Source of the DNA: Membranipora membranacea | Lineage: Eukaryota > Bryozoa > Gymnolaemata > Cheilostomatida > Membraniporidae | NCBI GenBank assembly: GCA_914767715.1 | Contig: OU612065.1 | Coordinates: 40,238,001-40,302,000, forward strand | Reading direction: 5' to 3' | DNA: 64,000 nucleotides | Shown: piece after piece, positions 1-11,455 of the stretch | Numbering within the stretch: position 1 is the first letter of the stretch | How the letters are laid out: every line of letters starts with the position of its first letter | The notes under the pieces: generated by a model | What the model was told of the DNA's origin: nothing | Seen by the model: the letters and a program-made list of their open reading frames with translations, nothing else | The model's database searches: none | Translations under genes and position numbers: made by a program

Positions 1-129
1 AATAGCATATAATATAATATAATAGTATTGTTATGAATTATGAAATAATAATGTAGTAAAGAAAAATAAGTTCGGAGCTGATTTATATTTGATTAAAGAT
101 TAAAAAAAGTTTGATTAAAATCCGATGTC

Positions 130-218
130 ATATCACTCGCCCATCCCGAGGCATGGGCGGCGAAATATTAATGCCTTAATGGCGAGGCCGCAATATCTGC
201 GCCAATTTGCTCTCAGTG
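130..218 (-). mobile_element. SINE fragment, inverted copy of 524-735
   Basis: Read on the minus strand this stretch matches the 3' body of the tRNA-derived SINE at 524-735. It shares the block with the GGCGGCGAAAT motif, the GGCGAGGC motif and the CTGCGCCAATTTG motif, in the same order. The promoter (tRNA-like) part is absent, and the copy stops where the palindromic element at 219 begins. Confidence 0.6.
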
Positions 219-488
219 TGTGGGACGTCACAACGTGTCATACTTATTAAGCCTTATTATCCTAATAATTCCACAGATAAGATGATGATCAAAAGTCAGA
301 CCTAGCTAGCTACCATCGTACCACTAATCCAGCTCTGTGAGACTGTAGACAATATATAGCTTAGCGTTAGTGTTGCCTGTCGGGCCATTTGGGCCTGAGT
401 TTGATACCCTCTATATTTATGAACATTTTGATCATCATCCTATTGATTAGTATATCATAATAAGTATGACGCGTTGTGGCGTCCCACA
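219..488. mobile_element. Palindromic MITE-like element
   Basis: Bases 219-246 and 461-488 are inverted repeats, 26 of 28 matching, beginning TGTGGGACGTCACAACGTGT. A second inner inverted block (GATGATGATCAAAA against TTTTGATCATCATC) extends the symmetry, so the whole unit could fold into a long imperfect hairpin. There is no coding capacity. The superfamily cannot be assigned because no clean target duplication is visible. Confidence 0.6.
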
Positions 489-523
489 AGGTGTGCCCGC
501 TAATCACCTTGGAAGTTTGAGAT

Positions 524-735
524 AGGAGGAGGTGGCTCAGTGGTTACAGCACCGGTCTTTCAGCATGCAATGTTGAAGGTCGTGGGTTCAAATCCCACTG
601 CAGTCCACTGACTACCGGGAGTTGTTGGACCCCCAGGTGTGCTCCGACCTGCCTACAAACTGAGATCAAATTGGCGCAGTAATTGCAGCCTCGCCCTTAA
701 GGCACACACCATTTCGCCGCCACGATGTGGTGAGT
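524..735 (+). mobile_element. tRNA-derived SINE
   Basis: The 5' part has a pol III internal promoter: an A-box-like TGGCTCAGTGGTT near 531 and a B-box GGTTCAAATCC near 585. They sit in a tRNA-like order and spacing, but the anticodon arm does not fold cleanly, so this is not a functional tRNA. A body of about 130 bases follows and recurs in inverted orientation at 130-218. Confidence 0.65.
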
Positions 736-929
736 GACCAACCCTTGCAATTTTTAACCAACAATATCTTTTTCAATATTTGGATTCTAAAGCTGGAAAT
801 TGCTCACATGATAGAATAAAATATTGAGAATAAGATGTGATACAAAATAGCTGCCTCAACTTTTTGCAACTTTTTATTGTGTAAATTTATGAAATAAGTA
901 TTGTCTCCTACCTAGTAGTGTTGATAAAT

Positions 930-3900
930 TTAAAAGCGATCTGCCAGTTGTGACAGAACAGAGCACGGAGCAGATACAATAGTTCTGATTGCTCTATTTT
1001 GAACTTTTTCAATTGTTCCAGTGACCTTTTGTGTGGTGTCTAGGTAAATTGATGAGCAATATTCTAGTATTGGTCGGACAATGCTTTTGTGAGTTTTAAG
1101 GGATTTTTCAACATTCATGTATTTAGGAATAAGATAAACTAGTTTGTTTGCTCTAGTTGCAATATCAGTAACATGGGTATGAAATGTGAGGTCTGTGTCA
1201 AGAGCAACTCCCAAAAACTTGATTGGGAGCTGTGATTCAATTTTTGTGTTTTGAAAATTAAAGTGGTAATAATTTTTTAGATTCCAATTAGAGAAGATAC
1301 AAAATTGCGTTTTCTGAACGTTGAGTTTTAGGAGATGACTGCTATACCATTGAGATACATCTTTCAATAGATTATTGGATTTTTCTAGAACCTCTGGTAT
1401 ACTTGTTGCCTCACAGAATAACAAAGTGTCTTCTGCGTAAGCAAATGAGTTTTCAAAAGACAATAACAATCCATTGATGGTAAGGTTGAAAAGGATGGGG
1501 CCGAGAATGGAGCCTTGTGGGACTCCGCATGTGATTGGTAGTGAATTTGACCTGACTCTCAGACTTTCATGATTTGGGATCTACTGGTGTAGTATGACTC
1601 TAAGAGCACTACTGACGAGGTTGAGAATTGCCTGTTGCCTAGGGTGTGCAAGAAAAGTTTGTGGTTAACAGTGTCAAAGGCTTTTCGGATGTCTAGAGAT
1701 ATGGCTCCAATGTACCAGGGAGCCGTCTGATCCAGTTTTGTTTTCCATTATGTAGCACAGAAAGCAGCATTTGTTCAGTAGAGTGATTTTTTCTGAAGCC
1801 AAAATTGTTTGTCAGAATACAAATTGTGTTTTCCGTGAACAGCATCATCTGGTTCTTCATATCAGATTCGAATATTACGGATAATATTGGGAGGGAGGAG
1901 ATCAGCCGATAGTTAGATGGGTCATTTTTATCTCCTTTCTTCAAAAGTGGTGTCACGACGGCAGATATTAGACAATCGGGAAATACTGAAGTGTCATAAC
2001 ATTCGTTTATGAGAAGCGCAAGGGAATATGAGATAAGATCAACAATCATTTTGATCAGTAGTGTTACAGTTTTACTGGTTATGCGACTGAATGAGATGGT
2101 AGGTTGGTTGGCTACTGCTCGATTCAAGTGTTTTGTTGGATCAAACTCTGATTGCCCATGACAAATAATTCATTAAGGGCGCTAGCTATGCCTTTCCATC
2201 ATTGTATGAAGTGTTATCATAAACTATTTGCTCAATGGTTGTCTCAGATTTTCCTTTCTTGGTCATTGATTTTGAGTGGAAACTTTTGTCGCATTCCACG
2301 AGAGACTTACTCATATAGTTTTCCTTTGCGTCTCTTATTTGATTAGTTACGTAGTTCCTGAATGTTTTGTATTGTTCTATTTGGGCATCAGGTAGAGAGT
2401 GAACGGATTTGAAAACCTGTTTATAGTTTATGTTTTTGAGGGTGATGAGACGTAGGGTTTCTGGGGTTAGCCATTTATTTTTCTTGCAAAGCACCCAAAC
2501 TGTTTTTTCAGGTGCATGCTTGTCAACTATACTGATGAATTATTGATCTAATTTCTCTGTCCGTTCATGAATGGATAGGTTTGGATCTGCGATTTGCCTG
2601 GGTGGAAGATGGGAGCAGTCATTGTAAAAGTCCAAAGGATTCAGTTTTTTTTAAAGTTCCCAGTTTTAATCAGCAATCGTTTTGCCATCACAGGTACGAC
2701 TCTTCGTGGCGTAGTGATCAGAAGTAGATCTGTCACATGTCAATATCTTACAGGCTTCACTAATAAATCACAATTAACATAATTATGGTCTAACAAACTT
2801 TCATTGCCATGGTTACTGATGACCTATGTACCTACAACTACTTGCTGAAGGCCGGCAGAAGTATGGCACTGTAGTCTGAGCCCCCCAGACTTTTGCCCCT
2901 CGCCCGACGGTCCCCGGCGAAGGAATGGCACTGGTGAATGTTCTGTTTTTCCCTGGAGTTTGAATTCCAGTTGATGTTGAAGTCACCCAGTAAAATTACC
3001 TTTTTCCAATGAGTTGTTTCTTGTGTAAAATATCGCTCAGCAGTGTAATAAAATTTTGCTTATCAGAGTCTGGCAGAAGATAGATTGAGGCTATACTATA
3101 AAGCTGCGTTTACATTAGGCCTTCTTGTGGCCCAGTCTTGAGTCTGACCAACAAATTACTAAGACGGAGGCTGAGACTGTGTAGTGTGAATAACAAAAAC
3201 GGTTGACTGACCTTGTCTGACCGGCTTTTAAGATGGTGTCTGGCAATTCGAGCAGTGCTCATTTTGCCGTCTCAAGACTGCCAGTCTTAACACAAATTCC
3301 TAATTTAGCGATCACAATACTGCCCTTTGTTCTATCACCCACATTTGTTTTCTCTGAGACTGACATTGGCTAAGCCGGTGCTATGTAAACCAAGCCAGTC
3401 GCAGACTCTGGCTCAGACTAGGGGTTAAAGACTGCTCAGTCTTGAGTTGGTGGCCAGCTGACGGAGACGGCCTAATGTAAACGCAGCTTAAGAGGATCAC
3501 TGTTTTGATGCATTTTTATATTAACCCAAACAGAGTCACACAATTGTCTGAGTGTTTTTGTGGTTTAGATAGTGCTGTGAAGATATAATTGGAATTTACA
3601 CAACTTGCTGCTCCACCACCTCTGGTTTTTGTGGCTTATTTTCTGTCACATCTGATTAGATTAAATCCTAATAAGCTGATCATTTGGTCAGGTAATTCTG
3701 GTTTGAGCCAGGTTTCTGAAACAGAGAAAATATCAGTGCAATTTGCTAAATTGAGACTTTCATGATGGTAAATTTCTTTATAAATGGACTTAACATTGTG
3801 TCGGAGAATGTATTGATGTGTCCTTAGGTCTGCTCTTTGTTGCTATAGATGATATATTATCCCATAATCTGTTATGAAGTCTGAGGTTGAAGTCATATAG

Positions 3901-5080
3901 GGATTGATGTTGAGGTCTGTCAGGTAGCTGTAGATTGAGATTAGCCATCATTTTTTATTAGCCGTTCCACTTGTAGTATGAGGTTGATTGAATCTAGAGG
4001 AATGCTATTTTTAATTACATGCTCTAATTGTTTCGCTAGTTTCAAATGTTATTTTTACTGTATGTAATGGCTTGCCATCTTTTGAGTCAATAAATAAACA
4101 CAATTTTCCCACATGATTTTTCAATTTCTTCTTGTAGTTGATCATCGGGAAATATGTTTGGACTCCTTTCAGAACAGCGGTATTGTAGTTAGGTTTTATT
4201 GATTTTTTTGCGGTGCTGCCTCCTAGATGAGTAGGTTTCCAGTTTTTTATGACGACCAGTTTCTCTTCTGAGAGCTCAACGATGTATATTTAGGGTTGGA
4301 AGATGTTAGCTTGTAGCGGTTGATGATTTCAATAAGGATTGGTTTGTTAAAAGTTGAGGCGAAGGCAGCGCTGACTCGTGGTTGACTTGGGAAAAGTCTT
4401 TGCTTGTTGAGTGAATATTTTTTGGGATTGAATACTGGGTCAGTTGGTCTGGGAGTACGTCTTGTGGGTTGTGGTTGCTGCTGGTTGGTTGTTTCTGGCT
4501 CATTTTGTTTGATTTGTCTTGGTTGTTGGCGTTGTGTAGATTGGTTTCCAGATTGTTGCTGTTGGTGTTACGGTATTTGACGGTGTCGATGGTGTGGAGT
4601 TGGTGGTGTTGCAGATACTACATCTCGCCAGCTTTGATTGGGAACCTGCTTTTGTGATACCTGTTTTACTATCAAGTTCAGCTTTTATACCTCTGATGAA
4701 AGTGAGGCCAATTGATTTGACATCAAGCGCATTAAGTTTAGCACTTGGGTGCAGGAACGGCACAGCGGAGTTTTGAGCTCATAAACTGGTAGAGATGTCC
4801 AATCTGCATCATACCGGCATTTCATTTTGCGTGTGTTAATGTGAGGGATGTGTCTGGCCCAGTGCCAGCCTCTGCGGTAGTCTTTGACCTACCTTTGTGG
4901 TTTGTGGTTGTGGTGGCAGATCAGGTGTTAATCCCTGCTATTGCCACTGCACCCAGTAACTTGGCGTTGTGTGGTTGCCCAGTCTTCAAATACTCTACAT
5001 TTACGACCTGCAGTTACTGCATAGTAGTTATATTTTCGATAAGTGATCTGAGACATGAGTTAAGTGTATTTAATTACTGA
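930..5080 (-). mobile_element. Decayed LINE (ORF1, endonuclease, RT)
   Basis: Reading leftward there is first an ORF1 remnant (about 5080-4080) with a Cys-rich end and a second block of about 70 residues. An apurinic-type endonuclease region follows at about 3960-2900, with an S-E-T-W-L motif near 3710 and G-D-F-N near 2980. Then come a linker (2494-2186) and reverse transcriptase blocks (2127-930). The RT active-site box reads Y-A-E-D instead of Y-A-D-D (near 1435), followed by a K-T-Q-F and F-L-G-V block. Multiple stops and frameshifts separate the blocks, so the element is dead. A MITE has inserted into the endonuclease region at 3101-3489. The layout (ORF1, endonuclease, RT) resembles the CR1/L2 group; the exact clade is uncertain. 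Confidence 0.8.
3101..3489. mobile_element. MITE inside the LINE endonuclease region
   Basis: Bases 3101-3121 and 3469-3489 are perfect 21-bp inverted repeats beginning AAGCTGCGTTTACATTAGGC. The 389-bp unit has no open frame. It interrupts the endonuclease reading of the surrounding minus-strand LINE, so it arrived after the LINE. The interior repeats the short motif CAGTCTTGAGT in both orientations. The superfamily was not assigned. Confidence 0.75.
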
Positions 5081-5289
5081 AAATCTGGAAAATTAGAAGC
5101 AAGAACTTAAGTATGTGGCCATTACGCTAAGCGACCTCGACCTTTGAACATTCCCAAGCAAGTACCCAGGTGTCTCCCACAATGTCAGTTTGTTTGAGCC
5201 GTAATCATTCTAACATTTGTTATTCAGTTTCAACCAGTGGCAGAACTTTGTTGTTCTATGCCTCAATGCCATTGTGAAACATCAAACAT

Positions 5290-6905
5290 TGGAGTATTCA
5301 CAACCGGATATTAACTTCGAACCTGAAGAACTGAACAACTTCTCTTCTAGATTTGAGAAACAAGACACTCTGCCACCATAACCAGCTTACAAAAAAACCT
5401 AACTGCTCTTCCCTGCACAAAAGATGAAAAATCAGTTCTGATACAACTCAAACGCCTCAACTCTAAAAAGGGTGCTGGACCTGATGGTCTGATATCCCGA
5501 GCCTTAAAACTCTGTGCTGACCAACTAGCGCCTGTATTTACTGATATATTCAACTTCTCTCTAGACTCTCAAACAACTCCTAATATATGGAAATCGGCCA
5601 TCATCATTCAACTGCCTAAAACTGACAAGCCAAATCAATTTAAACACTTCCGATCAATAGCCCTGACAAGCTGCTAATGTAAAATAATGGAACGTCTGCT
5701 GATTAGCTACGTAGTTAAAAACACTCCTCTCAACAATCACCAATTTGCCTACCGAGCTAAACAATCAACCCAGGATGCAGTATTGTGCCTTATTACCACA
5801 ATAACTAGTTACATAGACCTTCAAGCTGCCAACTATGCAAGATGCCTATTTCTCAACTTCTCGTCTGCATTTAACACCATCAGTGTCAGTAATCTCCTCA
5901 CAGAACTGCAACATCTAGACTCGAGAGTTACAAACTGGGTGTCGAGTTTCCTGACAGGCAGAACACAAAGAACTATAGTAAACAATATTCTCTCCACATC
6001 AATAACCACCAATACAGGAACACCCCAGGGTTCTGTCCTCAGTCCTCTATTATTCTCAGTGTAAACAAATAGGATTAGGTCAGAACAGAGCGATATAACT
6101 ATTTTAAAATACGCTGATAACACTTGTATTGTTGGTTGCATATCGGATAATAATGATTTGTCTAATTATTTTAATGAGATCAATAGAATCTCTGGCCTAT
6201 GTGAAGAACTGACTTATTACTTAATCCTTCTAAAACACAAGAGATGCTTTTCTCCACTAAAAGAGATAAACCTGACAGTCCTACTCTAGAATTAAATGGT
6301 GTAAAAGTAGATTTTCGTGACAATGTTAAATATTTGGGAGTTCTCTTTGATAACAAATTACGTTTTGAGAGTCATGTCAATAATGTTGTATCAAAAGCAA
6401 ATCAGAGGATGTTTGTCATCAGAACTTTTAATTATCAAAGCCTTTAGCCTGCATGTTATTTAAAAGTTTTATTGTATCAATTCTAACCTGCTGCCTACCT
6501 ATTTTGTTCACTAGTATTTTTTCACGAGACAAGAAAGCTCTGAGAAAGTTTTTTAAACAGGGCGACAGACTAGGTCTCGCTATTGGTAGCCTAGATTCTG
6601 TCATATCAAAACGAAGGAAGAATCTGGCCCTGCAGATAATACATGATGACGAACATTTTTTAAACAATTTTCTTGAGAAACTCCCTTCAGGCAGATATTG
6701 CAGCCTTAAATGCAGAACTGCCTGGAGTACAGACTCCTTCCTCGGACATTTGATTCTAGTATAACAAGATATGTTTTAATCCACAAAAAGTCAGACTTTA
6801 CTTTACTCATTTTTTCATTTCTTTTTTGTCTTCCCTACACATGTAACAGTATAAACACTCAATCTTGCAGCATACACAGTTTGTGACAAAATAAACCAAC
6901 CAACC
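5290..6905 (+). mobile_element. Decayed LINE reverse transcriptase fragment
   Basis: Plus-strand reading gives consecutive RT blocks in changing frames. They are a G-P-D-G-L block (about 5470), an S-I-A-L-T-S block (5655), Q-F-A-Y-R (5740), a G-T-P-Q-G-S-V-L-S-P-L-L block (6020-6055), an active-site box altered to Y-A-D-N (about 6110) and a K-Y-L-G-V block (6328). Stops after the S-I-A-L-T-S block, at 6062 and at 6446 break the frame. The 3' end finishes in short tandem CCAA repeats near 6895-6905. This is a second LINE family, head to head with the minus-strand LINE at 930-5080. The G-P-D-G type RT is common in fish and invertebrate LINEs. Confidence 0.8.
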
Positions 6906-6980
6906 ATTTAATTAAGTACTCTGTTAACCATTGATCACATTTAAAAAATGTAAAGTGTCAGTATTCAAAAATTGCAAAAC
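6906..6980. other. Unique spacer before the segmental duplication
   Basis: Short AT-rich spacer between the LINE 3' end and the left breakpoint of duplication copy 1. Nothing recognisable. Confidence 0.4.
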
Positions 6981-8225
6981 AGGTTCACTATGTTTTCCGA
7001 TTTCAATAATCTGTCTTCACTTTCAATAATGGCTCATTCGGCCAACCCCATGCGGTAATCTCAGCATGTATCATATATGCCTCCTACTTTGGCCCCAAAC
7101 TGATGCTGAGCAACATTCTATATTAAAATAATCATAATCTATAGGTGTAGTGGCATGACAAAATCCAATCTAAGTCGCTATTCTATTGTTGTTGTAATCA
7201 GTCAATGAAGCTTACTATATTGTTATGGGCCATGTGCTGATGTTTTGACTTTTTATCAGTTTCTGACCAATCAACACCTCCTCTTTTCAACTAAACTATT
7301 TTTGAGCCAATCACATCAGTTCAAGTTGGCATAAACAAGGGTCAAAGGTACTCCCAACCTGGTAACTAAGCAAAGTCAACTTAGCCAATGCCACTTCCTG
7401 TTTGCATTAGGCAGACTTGCCAACCTAATTTTTCCAAAATGAGTACAAAAATTTGCAAAATGCTTAAAAATGCTTACAAAACTCCAGGGTCCCTCAAATG
7501 ACCAGAAAACGCCCCAAAAATTTTATTCGCGCTGCGCGCGAAAAATCCTATTATCACAGTAAGTAGTCCTTAGTAGCGTAGGAGTGCAGATCACTCAACA
7601 TTAGTCTTTTTCCCTTTGCATTGTAAGGTGCAATCTGCTAATAATAATTGAGAAGTTGTTTGTAACCTAGCCTGTCTGGACAAAACAAGCTATTTGAAAC
7701 CCTGTTTGCCCATCCTCGCTGGTTTGCCCTTGAAACACTGGGGCAGGAGATCTGAGTTATCTCACCCCAACAAGGAGGTAGACAACTTTGTTACTCTGAT
7801 TAAAGAAAAGTTGAAGTTGGCAGAACCACCATATTCTACAATGGTTTACTAGTTATGTTGTGCCTCATTGAAGAAAAGTTGCAATTTGGCTCATGCAAAA
7901 CTTGGTAAAAAGTCAGCTGTAAATCAACATCATGGTTTTCTGCAGCCAATACCAGATTTTTAGACTATTATTTAACCATGACAACCAAGTAAACACTAAA
8001 GATAAAAGATGCGTTTTTGATTGCCTAATAAGATGAACAGGCGTTTGGAAAACCATAAATGAGTACAACTAGCGTTTTGCGTTTAAAACTCGATTAGTGT
8101 CAAATAAGCGTTTACAAACGCGTTATGCGTACAGGTTGGCAAGTATGGCATTAGGGACGGGGGGCTACCCACCCCACCCTTCTTCCGGATGAGATTAAAA
8201 TAAAAGAAACACGCCATTAGTAAAT

Positions 8226-8786
8226 GTGGCTTCTAGAATACTAAACACTCAAGATGTTGCTGAAGTTTTAGCAGAATTTGAGGATATTGATAGAGAATAC
8301 TTTGATATGAACAACAGAGTACTAGATATAGATGATGATGATAACAATACTGAAGCTGATATGAACATTTCTGATGGGAATATTGACCCTGAGTACAATG
8401 ATAGGGAAGTCAATCAAGATATTGATGATGGGGAGTTAGGGCTACTAGAAGTAAGGCAGCCACTGGCTTGCATTGATGGTGGTGTAGCTGAGAATGATGC
8501 AAGAGAAGAACTACCAGTTCAAGATGATGGTGATACATCCCTCACTGACAGGATTGGGTGTGTGTGTGGTTGTGCCAGGAAGATTAACATGGAAGCAGTA
8601 AATGCTGGTAGGGCTATTGCGAAGAGCTTGTACAAGGAAGCCCTTGACTTGATGGTCATGGGGAAGGTTAGTACAGTTATACAGTGCGGGGATGAAACTG
8701 CCTGCAAACGTAAGCGGCAAATTTCAGGAAGCGAGTTCGCTGCAGATATACACATGAGCGTGAGTCAGATCAATTTTGGTACATAG
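8226..8786 (+). CDS. Acidic hypothetical protein inside the TIR transposon
   Basis: An open frame of 186 codons from the ATG at 8226. Residues 10-110 are rich in Asp and Glu, including a D-I-D-D-D-D-N run. A C-V-C-G-C-A-R cluster lies near residue 110 and a K-R-K-R basic patch near 165. The segment from the Cys cluster to the basic patch resembles the N-terminal exon of a transposon-linked protein family seen repeatedly in cnidarian and fish genomes. That resemblance is weak and from memory. A splice donor near the 3' end is possible, so the true protein could be longer. The location inside the TIR pair suggests an element-encoded protein. Confidence 0.4.
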   Translation: MASRILNTQDVAEVLAEFEDIDREYFDMNNRVLDIDDDDNNTEADMNISDGNIDPEYNDREVNQDIDDGELGLLEVRQPLACIDGGVAENDAREELPVQDDGDTSLTDRIGCVCGCARKINMEAVNAGRAIAKSLYKEALDLMVMGKVSTVIQCGDETACKRKRQISGSEFAADIHMSVSQINFGT

Positions 8787-8979
8787 TACTATTTTGTCTG
8801 TTTGAATAGCATGTAAATGAAATCTTCTTTTCCAAACATAGGATTTATGTTCTGACATAGATAGATTCATCTGATGATACCGACTGTAACTGGCAGTCAA
8901 AGCAGTGAAGTCTCTATAGAAATTGTTGTTTATTTGCAGCAGAGGTAAACATTTGCCTTCCCATGTTTGATAATACTCT

Positions 8980-9060
8980 ATATATATTAATATATATAAT
9001 ATATTATATATATGTTGTAAATACATACCTGAATATATATACATAATATAATAATATTGA
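8980..9060. repeat. AT microsatellite
   Basis: Imperfect TA/TATAAT repeats dominate this stretch inside the copy-1 transposon. It is absent from duplication copy 2 because the whole transposon is absent there. Confidence 0.7.
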
Positions 9061-9570
9061 TCAGATAAATATAAGTTATCAAAACAAATTTGAACAGAAG
9101 AATAGCGACACTCTAAAATTATATTGAACTCATTGTATTGTCTTTGTATTGATTTCGGGCATCCGTTTACCATGAACTTTTACCCTAGAATATACGAGTC
9201 TTGGGTCACCAAAAGGTCAAACTGAGGTCACCAGATGATTCGCCATGGCTGAATGTGTGTTTCTGTATTAGTTTTTGCAATAATAAAATGCCGTATCCAA
9301 GGACCCAAACATTGTAAACATATATTCGCATCGATTGTCTGCATCATGAATCTTCACCGCCCATTATCTTAAAATACCGTTTTCACCAGATTCCAGCTGG
9401 TCCCGAACGATTTCCTTCATATTTTCCTTTCTAGTCGAGCTAGGAAGCTAGAATAAATTCCAATATGCACAGAAAAGAGAGCTCTATAAGTTGGCTTTAT
9501 AAAACAGAAAACTCAAAAATCACCTTAGATTGGATTTTGTCATGCCACTACACAAGGGTAAGCATTGAAC

Positions 9571-9850
9571 AGTCAAGAATAACCATCAGCATACTTTCTA
9601 TTCTAGATCTTTGAGATAAGCCTGGGATCGATGGTAAGAGAGCTTGCTGTTTAGTAAGAAGCTGCCAAAACTGAACTGGCACTAATCGTCCATTGGCAGT
9701 GACACTTTGACCTTAGCCAATTGGCCGAGAAGGGAAGCGAAGCAATGGGAAGAGAGCTTGGATAACTCAAGAATGACCATTAGCATACTTTCTCTTTTAG
9801 ATCTTTGACATAAGCTCGGGATCAATGGTAAGAAAGCTTGGATAACTCTG
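9571..9850. repeat. Local direct repeat, about 75 bp, two copies
   Basis: A block starting TCAAGAATAACCATCAGCAT at about 9575 recurs in diverged form at about 9763. Both copies run through TAGATCTTTGA and GGGATC to GGTAAGAAAGCTTG. The same pair is present in copy 2 (about 19612 and 19803), so this repeat pre-dates the segmental duplication. Open frames here look incidental. Confidence 0.7.
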
Positions 9851-10519
9851 CTCTGACAATAGTTAATTTTCAATGTTTTGCTTGTCTGTGAATTTGCCAA
9901 ACTATCCAGCCAAACTTGCTGCTGCTGAAACATTTCCATTTGCGTGGCGGAAAAGGGCCATCCTGGTATCACAAAAATCTCCCAAATGCAATATGTATAT
10001 ATATGAATATATACTATATATATAATAGGCGGTAATACTGTTACTGGATCATCATTTTGGTGTTAATCTTAAACAGGGGAGATAACATACTCTAGACCAT
10101 ACATGACCAACTTTTTTTCGGATTCGGCATTTTTTTGATTTGGAGCATACCAATTGGCCGCACCACTTTTTGGGCAAACATGAGATACAGAATGGGGATT
10201 ATCCAGGCCTGTTTCCATAGGTTTCAAAGTGGTTGGGCCAGGCAAGGAGGGTGCCTTCAGGTGGAGGGGTATGGGGCTTCCCGCTGAAAATTTGATTGAA
10301 AATAGATGCAGCTTTAGGCATTCCAGCTCTCTTTGGGAAGAAAATTAACAATAAGCTGGCCACAGGAATCTTTGAGTAACATTAGAATTTGAGGGACATC
10401 ATATTATCATTTCTGATCCCTTCCGTGATTGATACTTTAAGTTAAAGTGTCTAGGAAAGCAAAAAACATCCAGTGTTCATATCAAAGCTTTGCCATTGCA
10501 ATGAACAATAAAGGTAGAA

Positions 10520-10622
10520 TTTTTCGCACAAGGGGAGATAACATACTGTAGACCCTTCTAGACCCTGGATTTTCGGTCTTTAAATTAGGATACATGATTC
10601 AATAATGTCCTTGTGCGAAAAA
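10520..10622. mobile_element. Short palindromic element
   Basis: TTTTTCGCACAAGG at 10520-10533 is matched in inverted orientation by CCTTGTGCGAAAAA at 10609-10622. The copy-2 equivalent at about 20560-20667 has longer arms, including GGACA/TGTCC. The motif GGGGAGATAACATACT inside it also occurs at about 10076, outside the palindrome. Likely a tiny MITE older than the duplication. Confidence 0.5.
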
Positions 10623-11266
10623 ATTTACTTTTTTCTTTCTTATAATGTAACATATTATTCTTTAGTGTTGTGTCTCATTGATATGAGTATATTGGGGGAA
10701 TGCTTGCGAGTTGGATAGTATGAGATGTTAAAAGGGAACAGTGAGCTGATAGAATTGCTACTTTTATTCTCGATCCCAATATCACAATTGAAAATAGTTA
10801 GGGGAACATTACATTATAAACGATACTCATTAGTGATGCACAGCATCAAAAGGAAACATTATTAACATACCAGGGAAATTAATTGCTCGTTAATTTTAAC
10901 TAACACAATCTACTTATAAATCAGTCATAAGGGTCCGGACATTCCTCTGGTAATGAAACCTTAATTAAAATGTCAATATCCAGATATAACAGTAGTTGTA
11001 CATGTTAAAATTCAGCAGAATCTGTTTATTTTTTAGTACATATTACTAAGGTCATTCTGTAAAGTGAGAGCGTATTATTTGTACTCCCTGTGAAGACTGA
11101 ACTTTGGTGTACACATATCTCTGCTGTGCTGACATAACAACCTCAATGGACAGATTTCCCTGTTCATTGAGCGGCTGCTCCATACAAAACCCTTCTCTCT
11201 GTGACCTACATTTTCATAGTATTGTAAGCAAAAGCCGTTAAAAAGCCTTACAATATCTTCAGGTTG

Positions 11267-11455
11267 CTACATAACAATGGGAATCGTACCCCTACGTTTA
11301 AGGATGGGATAATTCCCCACCTGATACCATAACGCCATATCGAGGCTATGGCTATCCAGTAAGAAGCCTGTCATGTCTATCTCCGTTGCTGGGGGAGTGG
11401 GGAGGGGGACAGAGGCTTTTTGCTTCAAACTGTTGAGAAGAGAGATGCACCTCAT
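11267..11455 (-). CDS. Small hypothetical ORF, conserved in both copies
   Basis: A 62-codon minus-strand frame whose translation is nearly the same in duplication copy 2 (21311-21499), with three residue differences. No domain is recognised, and no convincing splice context or promoter is seen around it. Conservation between recent duplicates is expected even for non-coding DNA, so this is weak evidence for a gene. Confidence 0.2.
   Translation of the reverse strand: MRCISLLNSLKQKASVPLPTPPATEIDMTGFLLDSHSLDMALWYQVGNYPILKRRGTIPIVM

Larger units (their letters stand above)
7145..9553. mobile_element. 2.4-kb TIR DNA transposon, copy 1 only
   Basis: Bases 7145-7174 and 9524-9553 are perfect 30-bp inverted repeats beginning GTGTAGTGGCATGACAAAAT. 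Copy 2 of the duplication runs straight through the equivalent point (about 19570-19590), so copy 2 is effectively the empty site. The interior holds an acidic open frame (8226-8786) and an AT microsatellite (8980-9060). No complete transposase is visible. A target duplication could not be fixed because both flanks have diverged. Confidence 0.85.

Noticed and set aside
524-600. Functional tRNA gene
   Set aside because: A and B boxes are present, but the acceptor and anticodon stems do not pair, and the same body occurs in a second inverted copy; it is a SINE.
9682-9972. 96-codon minus frame repeated in copy 2
   Set aside because: It lies across a local direct repeat, loses its start in copy 2 through a one-base change, and shows no protein-like motif.
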